Notes: a model not told the origin generated them from the letters alone. A stretch of DNA of 64,000 nucleotides from Chamaecyparis obtusa (GCA_027943335.1 BSBK01005647.1:62001-126000), one strand, 5' to 3'; counted from the first letter of the stretch, positions 21,318 to 33,757 are shown. Numbers and translations are program-made.

Positions 21318-22476
21318 TGTTAGAAAGTAAATATCCCCAAGATAACTGAGAGGGGGGGGTGAATCAGTTATCAAATAATTTATCCATTCAATAACTTTAA
21401 GCAATATAATTAATGTACTGATCAACCATAGAAAAATAATCATACATAGTTGCACAATAACACAAGATATGTTAACTAGGGAACCTCTTGAAAAGAGTAA
21501 ACCCCAGTGGGAATGATGCCCACAAAATGATGAACTAATATAAAAGTTCCTTGTTAGAGGATGGACCCTATTAGGAGTCTTATGAAATACATTCAGTACA
21601 TATGAATCCCTCTTAGGAGATTTTGAATCCCTGTTAAAAGATTCTAACCCGGTTAAGAGTTTATGGAAGACAGAAGGACCCATTGCCCAAACAGCTTCAA
21701 GGCAAGATCTCTGAACCCACTATCCAAAAGATCTTATAATTATTCAATAGAATAATATGAAATATATTACCTCCTTCACACTGTGCCAAAACTGTACTCT
21801 CTGCTACACAAGATCACAATTCCAAATCTTTGTACTCACAAGTCTTCCTTCATCACTGAATTAGCTCTTTTCTTCACTTCATGCATATATTCACATCTCA
21901 ATCTTCATAATACACATTAAAATAAGGAAAACATTCCTTCTTATATACCAAACTCAAATAATTACAAATGATTTGGTCCTCAATTACAAAATAATAAATT
22001 CTACACGCTACACACAGAATTCACATAAAACTGTCGGCTTCCAATTACTGTAACTTTCTCCAAACATGTCCTCAAACTTTACACTATGAACCACATCATC
22101 ATTAATGAGTCTCCAACATCCCTTTAACTGTGCAAAATTAGATTCCATCCCAGCTAAGAGATATCCTTCGATTTTTGAACATCGCTACACAGAAACACTG
22201 TCTAAACACTGCTTTCACCAAAATGCTCATAACTTTTACAAATGAATGAATTTCTTTTTGCACTATTAACCATAGGTTAATAACACACCAAAGAACATAC
22301 CATCAAATTTGAAAAAGCCAATCTACAATACAACATGTGTGCAAAACAAAATTGTACTTTCTTTCTTGCTAATATCCAGAATATCACTGTGTTGACATCA
22401 ATGACAATCCAAGTCATGAATGCAACAACAACTACTACAGAATGACTGCCAAAACACTTTGCATTCATTCCTAACA
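21318..22476 (-). repeat. Copia A 5' LTR (1159 bp)
   Basis: TGTTAGAAAG...CCTAACA on the plus strand, matching 2147-2874 plus 9991-10401. TATA-like box TATATAAG (minus) at 21950-21957. The flank after 22476 is TTTGC. Confidence 0.93.
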
Positions 22477-22534
22477 TTTGCCTATTTGGGTTTCCTCATA
22501 ACTAAAATATTAGTTTGTATTCATGTGTTCTTTT
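22477..22534 (+). repeat. Element C 5' LTR, middle fragment
   Basis: A short stretch between copia A and the F2 solo LTR. It begins TTTGCCTATTTGGGTTTCC, the sequence that follows the GTGGG hairpin in copia LTRs here, and would join 2146 on its left and 25174 on its right once both insertions are removed. Confidence 0.6.
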
Positions 22535-24148
22535 TGTTGGTTGTTCCCTTTGATCTTCAAAACTTGTAGATTTATACTTTGATGGATAACTATAATGAAA
22601 CTTTGACTGTATCACCACTCCAAAGTCTACAAGGAAGAGGGCCGATTAAAAAGGATCAAGGAGATCCTCCTAAACTTTGAGCCTCAATTCTCAGGCGGGT
22701 GTACCCTTGACTCACTTCTTCAAAGGAGTCTCTAAACAATATATAACTATACCCTTTACTATCTGATTGAAAGGTTTATCATTTAATTATGTGTGTGTGA
22801 TTGCTGATGATGGACTACTTCCAGAGAATGGATCAGTGCCTTATCCTAGGGCAGAGAGTTACTTAACAACCTATATCACCCTAAAACCTTAACTCAAACA
22901 TATATAGACTCAGAGTAAGTGCTTTGCCTATTACTCCCCTCACTCACATATCAGGACATCAAATCCTTATCTTTCCATGAACTCACTGAACTTACTTAAA
23001 GAACTTAATCCTAACTTTGTTAGGAACTCAAAGATAACCCCAAAATACTCTTTTTTTTACCATATGCTAACCCACTTTGTGCAATCAACATATATGAGCT
23101 TAAGAGAAAAACAAAAATACATACACCAATATGAGATTGGAATCCAAAATATTCTCACTAAGACTTGCAGAATCAATACATTACCAAATGAAAAAATGCA
23201 CAAAGAAAACAAACCCCAAATCCAGGCTCTCCTTGTTCAAATTTTCACTATCAACAATCTGGGACCAAAACCAAAAGAATTGGAACCCCTACAAACTCAA
23301 AAAGTCTGCAACTTATAACCCCCTAGTCATCTTGGAAATTTTCAACAAGCTACGGATGACTAGGGTTAGGGTTTCAACCACCCAACCTACTAGAAAAAAT
23401 CATGAATTTAATTTAGGGGCAGGAAACACATCCAATCTAGGAAAGAAGAAATCTTGAACTTATCCTTAATTATGAAAGTCTTCTCTGCAAGTACAAAGGA
23501 TCACAAAACTAGGCTCAAAAGGACACCCTATGACATGCCTTGAGCCACAACTACAACGTACATGCTCTGCAAACAAGCACTAAACATCCTAGACCACATA
23601 GCAAACCAATCGCTTCTCACCAAATAGGGTCGTTTCTACATTGAATTCCATAAAAATGGTACCCTCTGTCACTGGAAACTCTTAGAAATTCAAATTTGAA
23701 CCTCAACGGTTATTTCTTTGGCACCTACAGAGAAATGATGGCCAAAATTTAAACCTTTACCAGCTTTAAAATGCAGCCGTTCGATCAATCTCCCTTCGCG
23801 GGCTTTATGACTTTCCTTAAAAGTGGTCCTAGTCAAACCTAGCAAATTGGTGACAAAGAACTTTCACCAATTCACAAAACACTTCTCTCCTTCACTAAAT
23901 AATTTAGAAACTTATCGACTACCGCTCACCAAATCACCAAACAAACTAGTGAATCACCTTTTTTATGTGCAAACATGTGAACACATTGAATTTTGTTGGC
24001 ACCGCCAGATCTTTATCCACTCTACCAAACCTTAGACCCCACCTAGGCCTCCCCAATGCCACATGTCATCATGCCATTCACTACAACCACTGAGTCACAT
24101 GACACAGGACCCACCGCCTGTCAACCCTTTTAAACACTGCAAGATTAG

Positions 24149-24206
24149 ATGGTTGTTGCATGATCGCAAGGGGAAAGAATATTCATTATGGTCATGTGGC
24201 AACCAT
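24149..24206. repeat. Hairpin module a in F2 LTR
   Basis: Arms ATGGTTGTTGCATGATC (24149-24165) and GGTCATGTGGCAACCAT (24190-24206) pair at 13 of 17 positions before wobble pairs. Confidence 0.7.
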
Positions 24207-24329
24207 AGGATTGAAAGGGCTCTGACCATCAGGCTCACATCTCTACCCTACATCCACTAGAACCTTGCCACCTCAACATCCTTTGACAGCGGGCCCACTG
24301 CAAACAAACCCATTGGCATCCAATCAGAT

Positions 24330-24383
24330 GGTGGGTGCATGATCGCAAGGGGAAAAAATATTCCTTGTGATCACACACTGACC
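24330..24383. repeat. Hairpin module b in F2 LTR
   Basis: Arms of 21 nt, 24330-24350 (GGTGGGTGCATGATCGCAAG and one more G) and 24363-24383, pair at about 16 of 21 positions. It is homologous to the hairpin at 33149-33188 in F but with a swapped stem pair. Confidence 0.7.
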
Positions 24384-24670
24384 GTAGATCTTAAATCTTT
24401 GGCACCGGGCCCCGCTGACATGAAATCCAACTCATCGCAGGCAACCAATAGAAAATTGACACATTAGTGCCACCGAGCAGACAGGTCCCATTGCACACCC
24501 ATACAAGAAAATACAATGGCCTTCATACCACATCAATGACTCTCATTAAAGTGTGGAGATTAAAAGGTTTTCATCTTTTCCTCACGGTATAGCGACAACC
24601 ACCAATCTTTGTCGCCCATTAAACATCTATCAGACCCTAGCCGATGGGCCCGCTGGGACATGTGTCAACT

Positions 24671-24721
24671 GGTCGCATGGTCGCATGTCAGAAATTCCTA
24701 ACATGCAATCATGCAACAACC
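24671..24721. repeat. Hairpin module c in F2 LTR
   Basis: Arms GGTCGCATGGTCGCATGT (24671-24688) and 24701-24721 (ACATGCAATCATGCAACAAC plus C) pair with a 3-nt bulge. Confidence 0.65.
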
Positions 24722-25173
24722 AATCATTTGAAACCCTTTGAAGACCTGGGCCCACCATCCATCGCACTTGCGCAGTTAGAGAACGCCAACAAACAAGAAA
24801 CTATGAGGTTGAAAACACACAGGGTTTTTGACGAAAGAGGATCGAAAACACACAAAGTTTTCGGCACCAAAAGAAAAGTGCACAAAAGCTGGAAGGCACA
24901 AGGTCAAAAAAAATGAAGGTTTTCACATAGATCGAAAACATCATGGATTTTCCCAAACACTATGGGTTTTTGACACTGTGGCAGATTTTGAAATTGTTTT
25001 TTGTAGACCTTAAAACTTGAATAACTTTCTAGATTTTGTGAATTAGCACGTGCAATCTGGGGTAGAGTAGGGTGACACAATGAGGAACACAGGGAAAGAC
25101 ACTTTACAAAAACATTTGCAGGGAAGAGGCCATTTTCATAGGATTTTTTCTATGATTGGAAAATGGGCTAACA

Positions 25174-25288
25174 CTTTCATTGTGTTTATGCTTTATGTTT
25201 AAGTATACTTAATTGGATAAAGAATTGAATCTTGTAGATAACTAATTCACCCCCCCATCATAGTTATCTCTTGGGACTATTCCTAAAA
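25174..25288 (+). repeat. Element C 5' LTR, 3' end fragment
   Basis: It includes AACTAATTCACCCCCCCATC, the typical end of Sirevirus-like LTRs (compare GATTCACCCCTCCCCTCTCA at the end of B's LTR), and stops at TTCCTAAAA, a probable decayed CCTAACA end, directly before the primer site. Confidence 0.7.
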
Positions 25289-25290
25289 AT

Positions 25291-25302
25291 TGGTATCAGA
25301 TC
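25291..25302 (+). other. Primer binding site of element C
   Basis: TGGTATCAGATC, one base off TGGTATCAGAGC, right after the LTR end. Confidence 0.8.
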
Positions 25303-25345
25303 CAAGTGCCTTGGAGAGAAAGTTTAATAGCTTGTAGTTGATTAG

Positions 25346-28300
25346 ATGGCATACTTTAGGAAAGAAAGTCCTAAGTTTGATGGAGAGAATTATCTTGATT
25401 GGAAGAACAAGATGGTGAGCCATTTGCAGTGCATTGCTTTTGATATTTTTGATGTAACTATCAAAGTAGCCAAGGTTCCCTCCTTAGAAGACCATGTGAA
25501 GGATGATGCTACTGATAGGAAAAAGGAATTTTTTCATCATAATGCTATTGCTAAATAAGCCCTTATCAGTGTCCCATTTGATGGTGAGTTTTCATAAATA
25601 AAAAAGGTAGATACAGCCCACAAAATATGGAAGCACCTAGAAGACATATTTGAAGGAGACAAACAAGAAAAGGATGCATGCAGAAAGACATGGAAGAAAA
25701 GATACAATGCATTAGAGATGCTTCCTAAGGAAAATATTAGAGCTTACAATCAAAGGATAAATGAAGTAGTTGCTAGAATCAGAAACAATGGTGGAGAGAT
25801 TTCAGAGGAGGACATTATGGATAAGTTAATGACTACTCTCACTCCTGAATATGAAAGAAAGATCAACATCCTTGATGAGACCATGCAACTTACATCTAAT
25901 TTCAAGAGAAAGACTTTCATTAGCAAAATCTTAGCATTTGAGATTTCAAGATTGAAGATTGAACCAAAAAGTGAGACAACCTTCAAAGCAACAATTCATG
26001 GTAACAAATCTACAAAAACTTCTGGTAATTTTGATGATGATGATGATGATGATGAAGAAAAAAATCTAGATAATTTCATTGCTATGATTTCCAAAAGAGA
26101 AAAGAAAGGAAAAGCAAAATATGAAGGTCAATTACCATTTAAGTTCTTTTCATGTAATAAGATCGGTCACTTTGCATATAAGTGTCCTACTAGAGCTAGA
26201 AAGTTAAAAAATGATTACAAGCCTAAGTATTCTAAGGAATGCTACTATGCTGGAGATGGAGTTTCAGATGAAGAATCTAGTGAAGAAAAAATTGTATTCA
26301 TTGCTATTATAGACAAAATGAATAATAAGATAGTTCATGAAGATAAGAAAGAGAATCAAGAGCTAACATTGATTTCACAAGCTGACATAAGGATAGACTG
26401 GATTATAGATAGTGGTTGTTCACATCACATGATAGGTGAAAAAGATAGGTTTGTTCATTTGGACAAATACAATGGTAGTATGGTCAGATTTGGATACAAC
26501 ACTCCTAAACCTATAGTTGGTAGAGGAGCCATCACCTTGGATGGAAAGAATAGTACTGATGATGTTCCCTATGTTGATGGTTTGAAACATAACCTTCTCA
26601 GTGTTGGACAATTAATTGGAAAGGCTATTAGTTGGAGTTCAAAGATGACAAATACATCATTAACAACAAAGATGGTGTTATGATTGCATTAGGCTCAAAG
26701 AAAAGAGGTAATGTTTTTTAACTCAATTCAGAAGCAAGTTGTTTTCTTGCTAAAGTTGATGATAGTTGGTTATGGCATAAAAGACTATGTCATATCAATT
26801 TTGATAACATAGTAAAGATAAGCAATATAAAGGCAATAAGAGATCTACCTTGCATAGAAAATCCAGTTGATAATATATGCAGGGAATGTGTAATGGGAAA
26901 GCATGTGAGAAATTCATTCAGGAGCAAGAAAAATTCAGTAGAGAACAAGTTGGATCTGATTTATACAGACCTATGTGGTCCAACTCAAACAAGATCATAT
27001 TATGGTGAAAGGTATTTCATTTTTTTGTTGATGATTATACTAGGATGATGTGGGTAAGATAAGTCAGAAGCATTTGAGAAGTTCAAAATATTCAAAGCTA
27101 GGATTGAGAATGAATCTAGACTAATGATAAAATGTTTGAGATTGGATAGAGGAGAATTCACCTTTGACAGATTCTATGAGTACTAAGAAGAACATGGCAT
27201 AAAGAGACAGCTAAGTGCATCTAGAACCCCTTAGCAAAATGAAATTGCAGAGAGAAGAAATAGGATCATTCTTGATACAGTGCACACCATTATGATAGAA
27301 GGAAAAGTTGTACACACCTATTGGAGAGATGGGGTCAATACAACAATCGATACCATCAATAGAATTCAATTGAGGCTAGGCACTGAAAAAACACCATATG
27401 AGCTGTGGTTTGGTAATGTTCCCATAGTAAAATACTTTAGAATCTTTGGAAGAAAGTGCTACATCAAGAGGGATGAAGTAGTAGGCAAGTTTAATGCAAG
27501 AAGTGATGAAGGTATTTTTCTTGGTTACTCTAAGTTAAAAGTAAAGCTTATAGATGTTTCAATTTAAGATTCAAAAAGATCATTGAAAGTGCTCATGTAA
27601 AGATTGATGAAAAGTTTTTGGTTCAAGAAAGATATCATGATTACTCACCCATGATTGAAGAACCTAGACCGTCCACTAGTGAGACAATCATTGAAGAAAC
27701 GTTTGAAAGTATTGATGTATTATTCAATGACCCTGAGACAAGTGAAGAATAAAATCCTAAGGTTGATGAGTCAACATCACCTAAAGTTCCAAAGTTTACA
27801 TCTAGAAATCATTCCAAGAAAGACATCATTGGAGATCAGAGCGGCAAATTCTTAACAAGATCACAAGCAAAGAACTTAGCTAGCAGTGAAGTGATATGTT
27901 TACTATCTCAAATTGAACCTTTAAGTGTTGAAGATGCTTGTAATGATTGAGATTGGCATGATTTTATGAAAGGAGAACTTGATCAGATTATTAAGAATGA
28001 CATTTGGGAACTGGTTGAAAGACCTAGTGATAAGAATGTGATTGGAACAAAGTGGATATTCAGAAACAAGATGAATGAAGATGGTATAGTAGTAAGAAAT
28101 AAACCAAGATTAGTATATAAGGGATATGTGAAAAGAGAAGGCATTGATTATTCAGAAAAATTTGCACCTATGAGAAGATTAGAAGCTATTAAGTTGTTTC
28201 TAGCCTATGCTATAGTCAAAAACTTCAAAGTTTATCAGATGGATGTCAATTCGGCATTCTTGAATGGAGATTTGAAAGAAGAAGTATACATTGAGCAGCT

Positions 28301-29450
28301 AGAAGGATTCAGCTTATCAGACAGACCTGATATGGTATGTAGATTAAAGAAGGCCCTCTATGGACTTAAGAAAGCCCCTAGAGCATGGTATGAGAGACTA
28401 GATGGATACTTAACAAAGATTGGATTCAAGAAAGGAGCAGTAGATTGTAATCTATTCATTAGAGAGACATTTGAAGGTTTACTACTTGTAGCTATATTTT
28501 TTGATGACATTATCTTTGGAGGTAATGAAAAGCTCAGTGCTGAATTTGCCAAAGAAATGCATAATGAGTTTGAGATGAGTATGATTGGTCCTATCAAATA
28601 CTTTTTGGAACTAAATGTACAACATATAGAAAAAGAAATTTTCATTAATCAGTCCATGTATGTGAAAGAGATACTAAAGAAATTCAAGATGGATGATTGC
28701 AAGCTAGTAGGAACCCCTATGATCACTAGATGCAAGCTTACAAAACAAGATGAATCACTAGCATTAGATATAACATTTTATAAGTTTATGATTGGTAAAC
28801 TCATATATCTTAATCAAACTAGACCTAATATTTCCAATGTTGTTGGCATGGTCGGAAGATTTGCAGCAGAACCTAAACAAATTCACCTCATGGCAGTAAA
28901 GAAAATATCCAAATACTTGGAGAGAATTATAGATTATGGTCTATGGTATCCCAATTCAAAAAATGGTTAGCTTCATATGTACACTGATGCAGATTGGGTA
29001 GGATGTGTTGATGACATGAATAGTACATCAGGTGGAGAAATGTTTCTTGGTGATAAACTTGTCACTTGGACAAGCAAGAAACAAAATTGTATTTCTCAAT
29101 CAACAACAGAAGTAAAGTATGTTGCTGAAGTCTTGAATTGTTCCATAATTGTTTGGATCAAGTAGATGATAAAAGATATTGGAATTTAGATTGATTATCC
29201 TATTGTTATTCACTATGATAACACTAGCACTATCAATATTTCAAAGAACCCAGTAATACATGCATAGAAAATGAATATTGAGATCAAGTATCACTTCCTA
29301 AAAGAGAAAGTGGTAGAGAAAGAAGTCAAGTTGGACTATGTGAGTACTAAAGATCAGTTGGTAGATATATTCACAAAGCCCTTACCTAAGGATACTTTTG
29401 AGTATCTCAGGGAGAAGTTGGGACTCATTCCCTTCCCTGATTCTTATTAG
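25346..29450 (+). pseudogene. Copia C gag-pol polyprotein
   Basis: ATG 25346 starts MAYFRKESPKFDG. Gag has a stop at 25556 and continues to a zinc knuckle near 26143-26185 whose first Cys is Phe (FFSCNKIGHFAYKC). The protease site WIIDSGCSHHMIG (near 26400-26440) is intact. A frameshift follows near 26630. Integrase spans about 26760-27500 with stops and shifts (HKRLCH zinc motif, TDLCGPT, EIAERRNR). RT runs in an open stretch 27966-28970 (VIGTKWIFRNKMNE, VYQMDVNSAFLNG, active site FFDD in place of YVDD near 28500). RNase H has TDADWVGCVDD (near 28985) and DIFTKPLPKD, ending TAG 29448-29450. There are many stops, so it is more decayed than A. Confidence 0.88.
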
Positions 29451-29812
29451 AAGAAAGAAGGAAAGGCATCAGTCCTCAAGGACTGATGGAAGGTTGACTA
29501 CTCTACCTCAAGAGTAGTACCGGTGCTTAAAATGAATGATGCCCTTTGCCATTGATGTCAAAGGGGGAGTAATATAAAGAGTCATGAAAAACATAAGTAA
29601 AAAGGAGTAATATACTAAGGGGGAGCATTATTCAGTTATGATAGCAATACAGTTGAGGAAATAGAGAATATTAGAAAATATTGCAGCAGATGGAGGATTC
29701 ATCTTTGGGGGAGTTTTGAAGAGGAAATGGAGAATGTTATAAAAGAAATGTTCATTTGGGTTGGTGGTGGTTTTTCATTCCACATGTTTCCATCAATGCC
29801 AAAGGGGGAGAT
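29451..29812 (+). other. Copia C 3' untranslated region with repeated polypurine tracts
   Basis: Purine tracts at 29560-29569 (AAAGGGGGAG), 29617-29625 (AAGGGGGAG), near 29706 (GGGGGAG) and 29801-29810 (AAAGGGGGAG), the last abutting the 3' LTR. The phrase GCCAAAGGGGGAGATTGTT is shared with element B (8972-8990). Confidence 0.8.
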
Positions 29813-29889
29813 TGTTCGTGATTTTCCAGTAGGCCAGTTCTGACTATATGTTTGTCATTGATGACAACATATGGAAAGTAGCATGCATG
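29813..29889 (+). repeat. Element C 3' LTR, first 77 bp
   Basis: TGTTCGTGATTTTCCAGTAGG and on, cut at 29890 by the LTR of element D. GCATG (29885-29889) is the expected left copy of D's target duplication. Confidence 0.75.
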
Positions 29890-31464
29890 TGTATCATCTT
29901 AAAATGGAAACACTTCCATGGTAAGAATGTTTAGTCCTTTGAGCAAGTGGTTTGGGGTCATGTTGAATGCCTTGAATGGGTACTTGACTTAGATCTAGCT
30001 TTTTCCCCTATTCTGCCCCATTTTCCACTTCTTCCCAGCATTTTCCTAGTATTCTAGGTCAGGATCCTGAGGTTTTTGACCACTAGGTCAAAGTCAACCT
30101 TATGGGGTCAAAGTTGACCTTGACCCTAAACTAGTCAGGATTGACCTCGACCTTGACCTGGTTAGAGACAAGCTCTTCCTTGACCCTAGGGTCTAGGATC
30201 CTCAGGATTAGCCTCTGGTTGTGGGATTTCATCAAAATCTTATCTTTTCCCTCTTTAGGGCCACTATTTATCAAGTTAAGTGTCAAATTCTCAAATTAAT
30301 ATTTGAGGTGGACTTTTCTCGATATTTGTGTACGAATACTATTTTATTATTGGAGATCAACCTTTCTTAAGTTTTGTGCCTAATGCTCAAATTAACTTTG
30401 GGGTTGGCCTTATCTCAAATTTTGTGACAAGGCTCTTAAATAATTATTTTATTTCTATATTAAGGGTGGTCCCCTCCTAGAGTTTTGTGTCAAGAATTTA
30501 CTTTAATTTCCTCTCAATGTGCACCTCTCTAGAGTTTTGTGCCATGGGCCCTTAATTATTTTTTTCTATGAGGCCCCTCTTGTGCCCTAGATCACTATAA
30601 AAGGGAGCCTTCCTCTCTCATTTTCTCATCCATTATTCATCTCACAATCTCTCAAGCTCTCAAGTGCAAGCAAGTAAGAAGATCAAGCATTCAATTTATC
30701 AAGGAGATCCATTAGTAGCCATTGAAGGATTCAAGCTCTATGGAGCTCTCTTGTTGAAAATTCCTCCCTCCATTCAAGCCTCTTCCTATTCCAAGATCCA
30801 TTCAAGATTTTTGTTGAAGACCTAAAGATAATTGATTAGAGACATCCTACATTTGATTCTACATTCATCCATTCTTGTGGATTCAAGGATTTGAATCCTC
30901 CATAAGGGTTTCAACTCAAGCAAGGTGAATTGTTCCATTTACTTTGTTTATTCTAGCAATTTCAATTCAATTTCAAGGTTAATTCCTAAATTGGGGTTTG
31001 ACTGAGGCAAAACCCTCCCTCTCAACAAATAAAAACCCTCTTTTTATTATAGGTACAGGTGCGGAATTTTAGATATGAGAATAGATTTGGATACCCTTTT
31101 TGGTGAACTTTCAGGATCTGCGAATGAAGTCAAAATCAACTTTAAGAATAAAAATGTAGCCTTTGACCTTTTATGAGGGTCAAAGTCAACCTGATCTCAT
31201 CTCGGTAAAAGATTGCTGGGTTTTGTAGATCTCATAGTTTTGATTCAAAATAATGAGAATCAGTAGTTTTTGACATTGTTTGATAGGGTTTTCAGTCGAT
31301 TCTTTTTCAGAGGTAAGTACCTTTATTTCTTAATTTCAATATTAATCATCTACATTTACTTTCTATATCAATACAATCTCATGTAAGTGTAAAATATTGG
31401 CTTTGGGGTCTCTTTTATGTGCAAACCATTGTTCTAGGACCTCATGCACATTTTATCCTTTACA
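29890..31464 (+). repeat. Element D 5' LTR (about 1575 bp)
   Basis: The start is fixed by alignment with 49816. The end at TTTACA (31464) is inferred from the following primer-site-like TGGTGAACCC, because the other LTR is truncated at the point equivalent to about 31182. TATA box TATAAAAG at 30596-30603. Confidence 0.75.
30596..30603 (+). promoter_or_regulatory. TATA box of element D 5' LTR
   Basis: TATAAAAG in ATCACTATAAAAGGGAGCC, identical at 50496-50503 in the other LTR. Confidence 0.75.
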
Positions 31465-31467
31465 TTT

Positions 31468-31484
31468 TGGTGAACCCAACAAGC
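31468..31484 (+). other. Probable primer binding site of element D
   Basis: TGGTGAACCCAACAAGC follows the inferred LTR end by three bases. It starts with the expected TGG, but I have not matched it to a specific tRNA. Confidence 0.5.
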
Positions 31485-31759
31485 TTACTCTCTTTCTTTT
31501 TGGTGTTAGATTTACATTGTTTGTTAGATCTTACATGCTTAAAAAAGTAGATTCCTTTTATGCTCTTGCATTTATATTTCAAAAATACAAAAAAATTGCA
31601 AAATTTCTTCAAAAATACAAAAAAATTTACATTGATTTGTGGAATTAGATGCCCTATTGTGTTTATGGTGTTTGATTTCCTTTTAATGCTTATAGATCTC
31701 ATTTGAATGCATTTGGATATATCTAGATCTATTTTTTATGCATTTCTTTATTTATTATC
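31485..31759 (+). other. Element D leader
   Basis: T-rich untranslated sequence with a short direct repeat (CAAAAATACAAAAAAATT at about 31580-31626). No convincing ORF. Confidence 0.6.
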
Positions 31760-32687
31760 ATGTTGCATAAGTTGTTTCAAACGTTGCATGGCGTTACACC
31801 TAGAAAGACTTTATTTATTACATGTGATCTCCGTCATATTTCTCTTTATGGAGAGGAGTTGAGGATTGATGTTAATTCTTCTCCTAATAGATATCCTTCT
31901 TCCCCCTCTAGGGATCAAGCTTTAATGAATTATGGTGACCCTAGAAGGTTCTTTATTGGTAGGGATGATAATCCTCCTATTTGGGATGAACCTTTGGATT
32001 TGGATGTTGATTACTCTCTTCCTCACAACACCATTGTAGATGATCCCTTGGATAACAAAATTGATTTATCCCCTCCTTGCAAAGAATATTTGATACAAGA
32101 GGGTGATTTATTAATAGATGACATATTGATACATGATGATAAATATTTTTCTAAAACACATGTAGACATTTTAGTGAAAGAAGATGATAGTATAGATCCT
32201 TTACCTCCATTTGCAATTCCTTCTAGTGATGAGGCATTAGTGGAGAATGATATGAATTCCCTTAATGCTCTCCCTTTTAGTGATGATCCTATGGAGAATC
32301 AAGATCTTACCTCATATTCTCCTAGGATGTCCTCTTTTCTTCCTTCTTGTGAATCTATTTTGAATGTTGAGACAACTAAAATGGTTTATCCTAAACCCTT
32401 GTTAACTGTCAAAGGTTGTCCTTTCCTTACTATCAAAGGTAAACCTATGGAGTCTTTCAATGATCAAGATTATATAGCTCACACTTATCATACAAGGAAT
32501 AACCCTCAACCTAATCTGGTGGTTTCTACATCTTTACCACCTTCTCAACTTATTCTTCTTCCTCCACCCCATCTTCCTAGCAAGGAGTATCATTTGATAA
32601 ACCAATTGCAAAATACCCCTGCCAAGATTTCTTTATGGGAGCTTCTTAAAACTTCACCAACCTACTATGAAGCCTTGCAAAAAGCTC
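31760..32687 (+). pseudogene. Element D ORF, N-terminal part (Tat-type gag tail)
   Basis: Open for 310 codons from ATG 31760 up to the F insertion. It is Asp/Pro/Ser-rich and probably disordered. Near its end lies INQLQNTPAKISLWELL (about 32600-32650), the conserved segment that precedes the protease in Tat/Ogre elements (compare NQLQRTPAQISILELL in element E near 59380). The capsid domain and the usual upstream zinc knuckle are absent. The frame is interrupted by F at 32688 and resumes after 46284, where the target duplication allows the frame to continue. I infer a Gag-Pro-type protein rather than an enzyme. Confidence 0.75.
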
Positions 32688-33148
32688 TATTAGCACCTAC
32701 AAAAATTTCATGGCTATGGAATTTTTCTCTGCCCTCTACAATTCTTTTCGTTGTCCCTAGCCTCAAACCCTACTTCATAAATTCAAAATTTCTAACCGTT
32801 GGTGAAAAGAAACCCTAGACTATATTGACCCTGTTCTAATTGAACATTACTTTTGTAGTCACTAAAGTCCCAATTAACCATGTGTTAAATTGCCCCCGTT
32901 CATTGATGACCACTTTTACATGTTATATCATTAGGTTATTATGTCGCCCCCCCCCCCTTTTAATTTTTCTATCCAAGCCTAGGTCTCCTGAGATTTATTT
33001 TCCTAGGTGTCGGCCTTTTAAATTGTGTGGCTATCATTATTCTGCAAGGTTTCCTATTGTGAGAGTTTCTGACATGCGGTATAGCGATGAGCAGACATTT
33101 GTCCTGGTGGGCCCAACATCTCAGTCTATCTCTAATCCTATAGCAGGT

Positions 33149-33188
33149 GCATGATCTCATGGAATCTTTCCAAGCTATGAGATCATGC
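33149..33188. repeat. Hairpin module H1 in F LTR copy 1
   Basis: Arms GCATGATCTCATGG and CTATGAGATCATGC pair at 13 of 14 positions. Present in copies 2 and 3 and, with a compensated stem, in F2. Confidence 0.75.
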
Positions 33189-33540
33189 GATGACCATCAG
33201 ATCTTCTAGGTAATATGGCATTTCTCAGTGGGTCCACTGCCAGGTGTGCAAAAATGGCATCTTTTCATTAGTCATGCTAGATGGTGGGTTGGATTTTATT
33301 ACAGGGGCCCTGCACTCAGTAGATTCAAGATCTAACAATTGGTATAAAAGTGCATGGAATATTCTTCCTCTATTAGATCATATGATGTCTGTTGATTCAG
33401 TATCAAACTATACAATTTGCCAGTGGGACCATTTTCTAGATGTTCCCGATCTGTGATGCTCTGATTGGTCGAGGGTTAGGTGACTGGGATGGTGTTAGTG
33501 GGGACTATTTCTCAGATGGTTAAAGTATAGCAGGATCCTA

Positions 33541-33603
33541 TGGTTGTCATTATACCATTAAGATGAGATGAATGAAGTTTAGCATCATGGTATAGTGACA
33601 ATA
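33541..33603. repeat. Hairpin module H3 in F LTR copy 1
   Basis: Arms TGGTTGTCATTATACCAT (33541-33558) and ATGGTATAGTGACAATA (33587-33603). Copies at 38833-38895 and 44145-44208. Confidence 0.75.
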
Positions 33604-33757
33604 GTTTGATGCAGAGGTGGATGAAATAGTATGAAGTGGGTCCTCCAGTGCCTAGTCATGCTGACTTGCATTGTTTTGATTGGCTGTGCTAGATTGTGAG
33701 CTGGCAGTTGTCAGTGGGCCTAAGGTTTTTAGTCTGGGAAGCATGTTAATGATTGAT

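Larger units (their letters stand above)
2147..22476 (-). mobile_element. Copia A: Ty1/copia (Sirevirus-like) retrotransposon with two nested insertions
   Basis: A complete but decayed copia element on the minus strand. Both LTRs start TGTTAGAAAGTAAA and end ATTCCTAACA on the plus strand. The flanking 5-mers TTTAC (2142-2146) and TTTGC (22477-22481) look like a target-site duplication with one transition. On the minus strand the order is 5' LTR (21318-22476), primer site (21304-21315), gag, protease, integrase, reverse transcriptase, RNase H, polypurine tracts, 3' LTR (2147-2874 plus 9991-10401). That integrase-before-RT order defines Ty1/copia. Element B sits in the 3' LTR and element G in pol. 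By eye the LTR ends differ at about 6% of sites, so A is older than B and G. Confidence 0.92.
22535..25173 (-). mobile_element. F2: solo LTR of a relative of element F
   Basis: A 2.6-kb block bounded by TGTTGG (22535) and CTAACA (25173), with flanks CTTTT (22530-22534) and CTTTC (25174-25178) as a probable target duplication. Its reverse complement resembles the F LTR at both ends: near its start TGTTAG..., then ATCATAG and ATGGCCTCT, like copy 2 at 37984; near its end CCCGCCTGAG...GTAGACTTTGGAGTGG, like 35530-35620. The middle is diverged but keeps hairpin modules (24149-24206, 24330-24383, 24671-24721). No internal region is present, so it is a solo LTR formed by LTR-LTR recombination. No coding sequence is seen. 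Confidence 0.75.
25289..29889 (+). mobile_element. Copia C: internal region and start of 3' LTR
   Basis: A plus-strand Ty1/copia element closely related to copia A (near-identical gag start RKESPKFDG and same domain order). The primer site is at 25291, gag-pol 25346-29450, several purine tracts, and the 3' LTR begins TGTTCGTGATTTTCC at 29813. The 3' LTR is cut after 77 bp by element D, and the rest should lie beyond the right edge. The 5' LTR is itself split by A and F2, which makes C the oldest visible member of the nest. Confidence 0.85.

Noticed and set aside
24063..24916. Three overlapping ORFs of 62-90 codons as a small gene cluster
   Set aside because: They fall in the F2 solo LTR across hairpin modules. 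The frames overlap randomly and do not recur in the F LTR.
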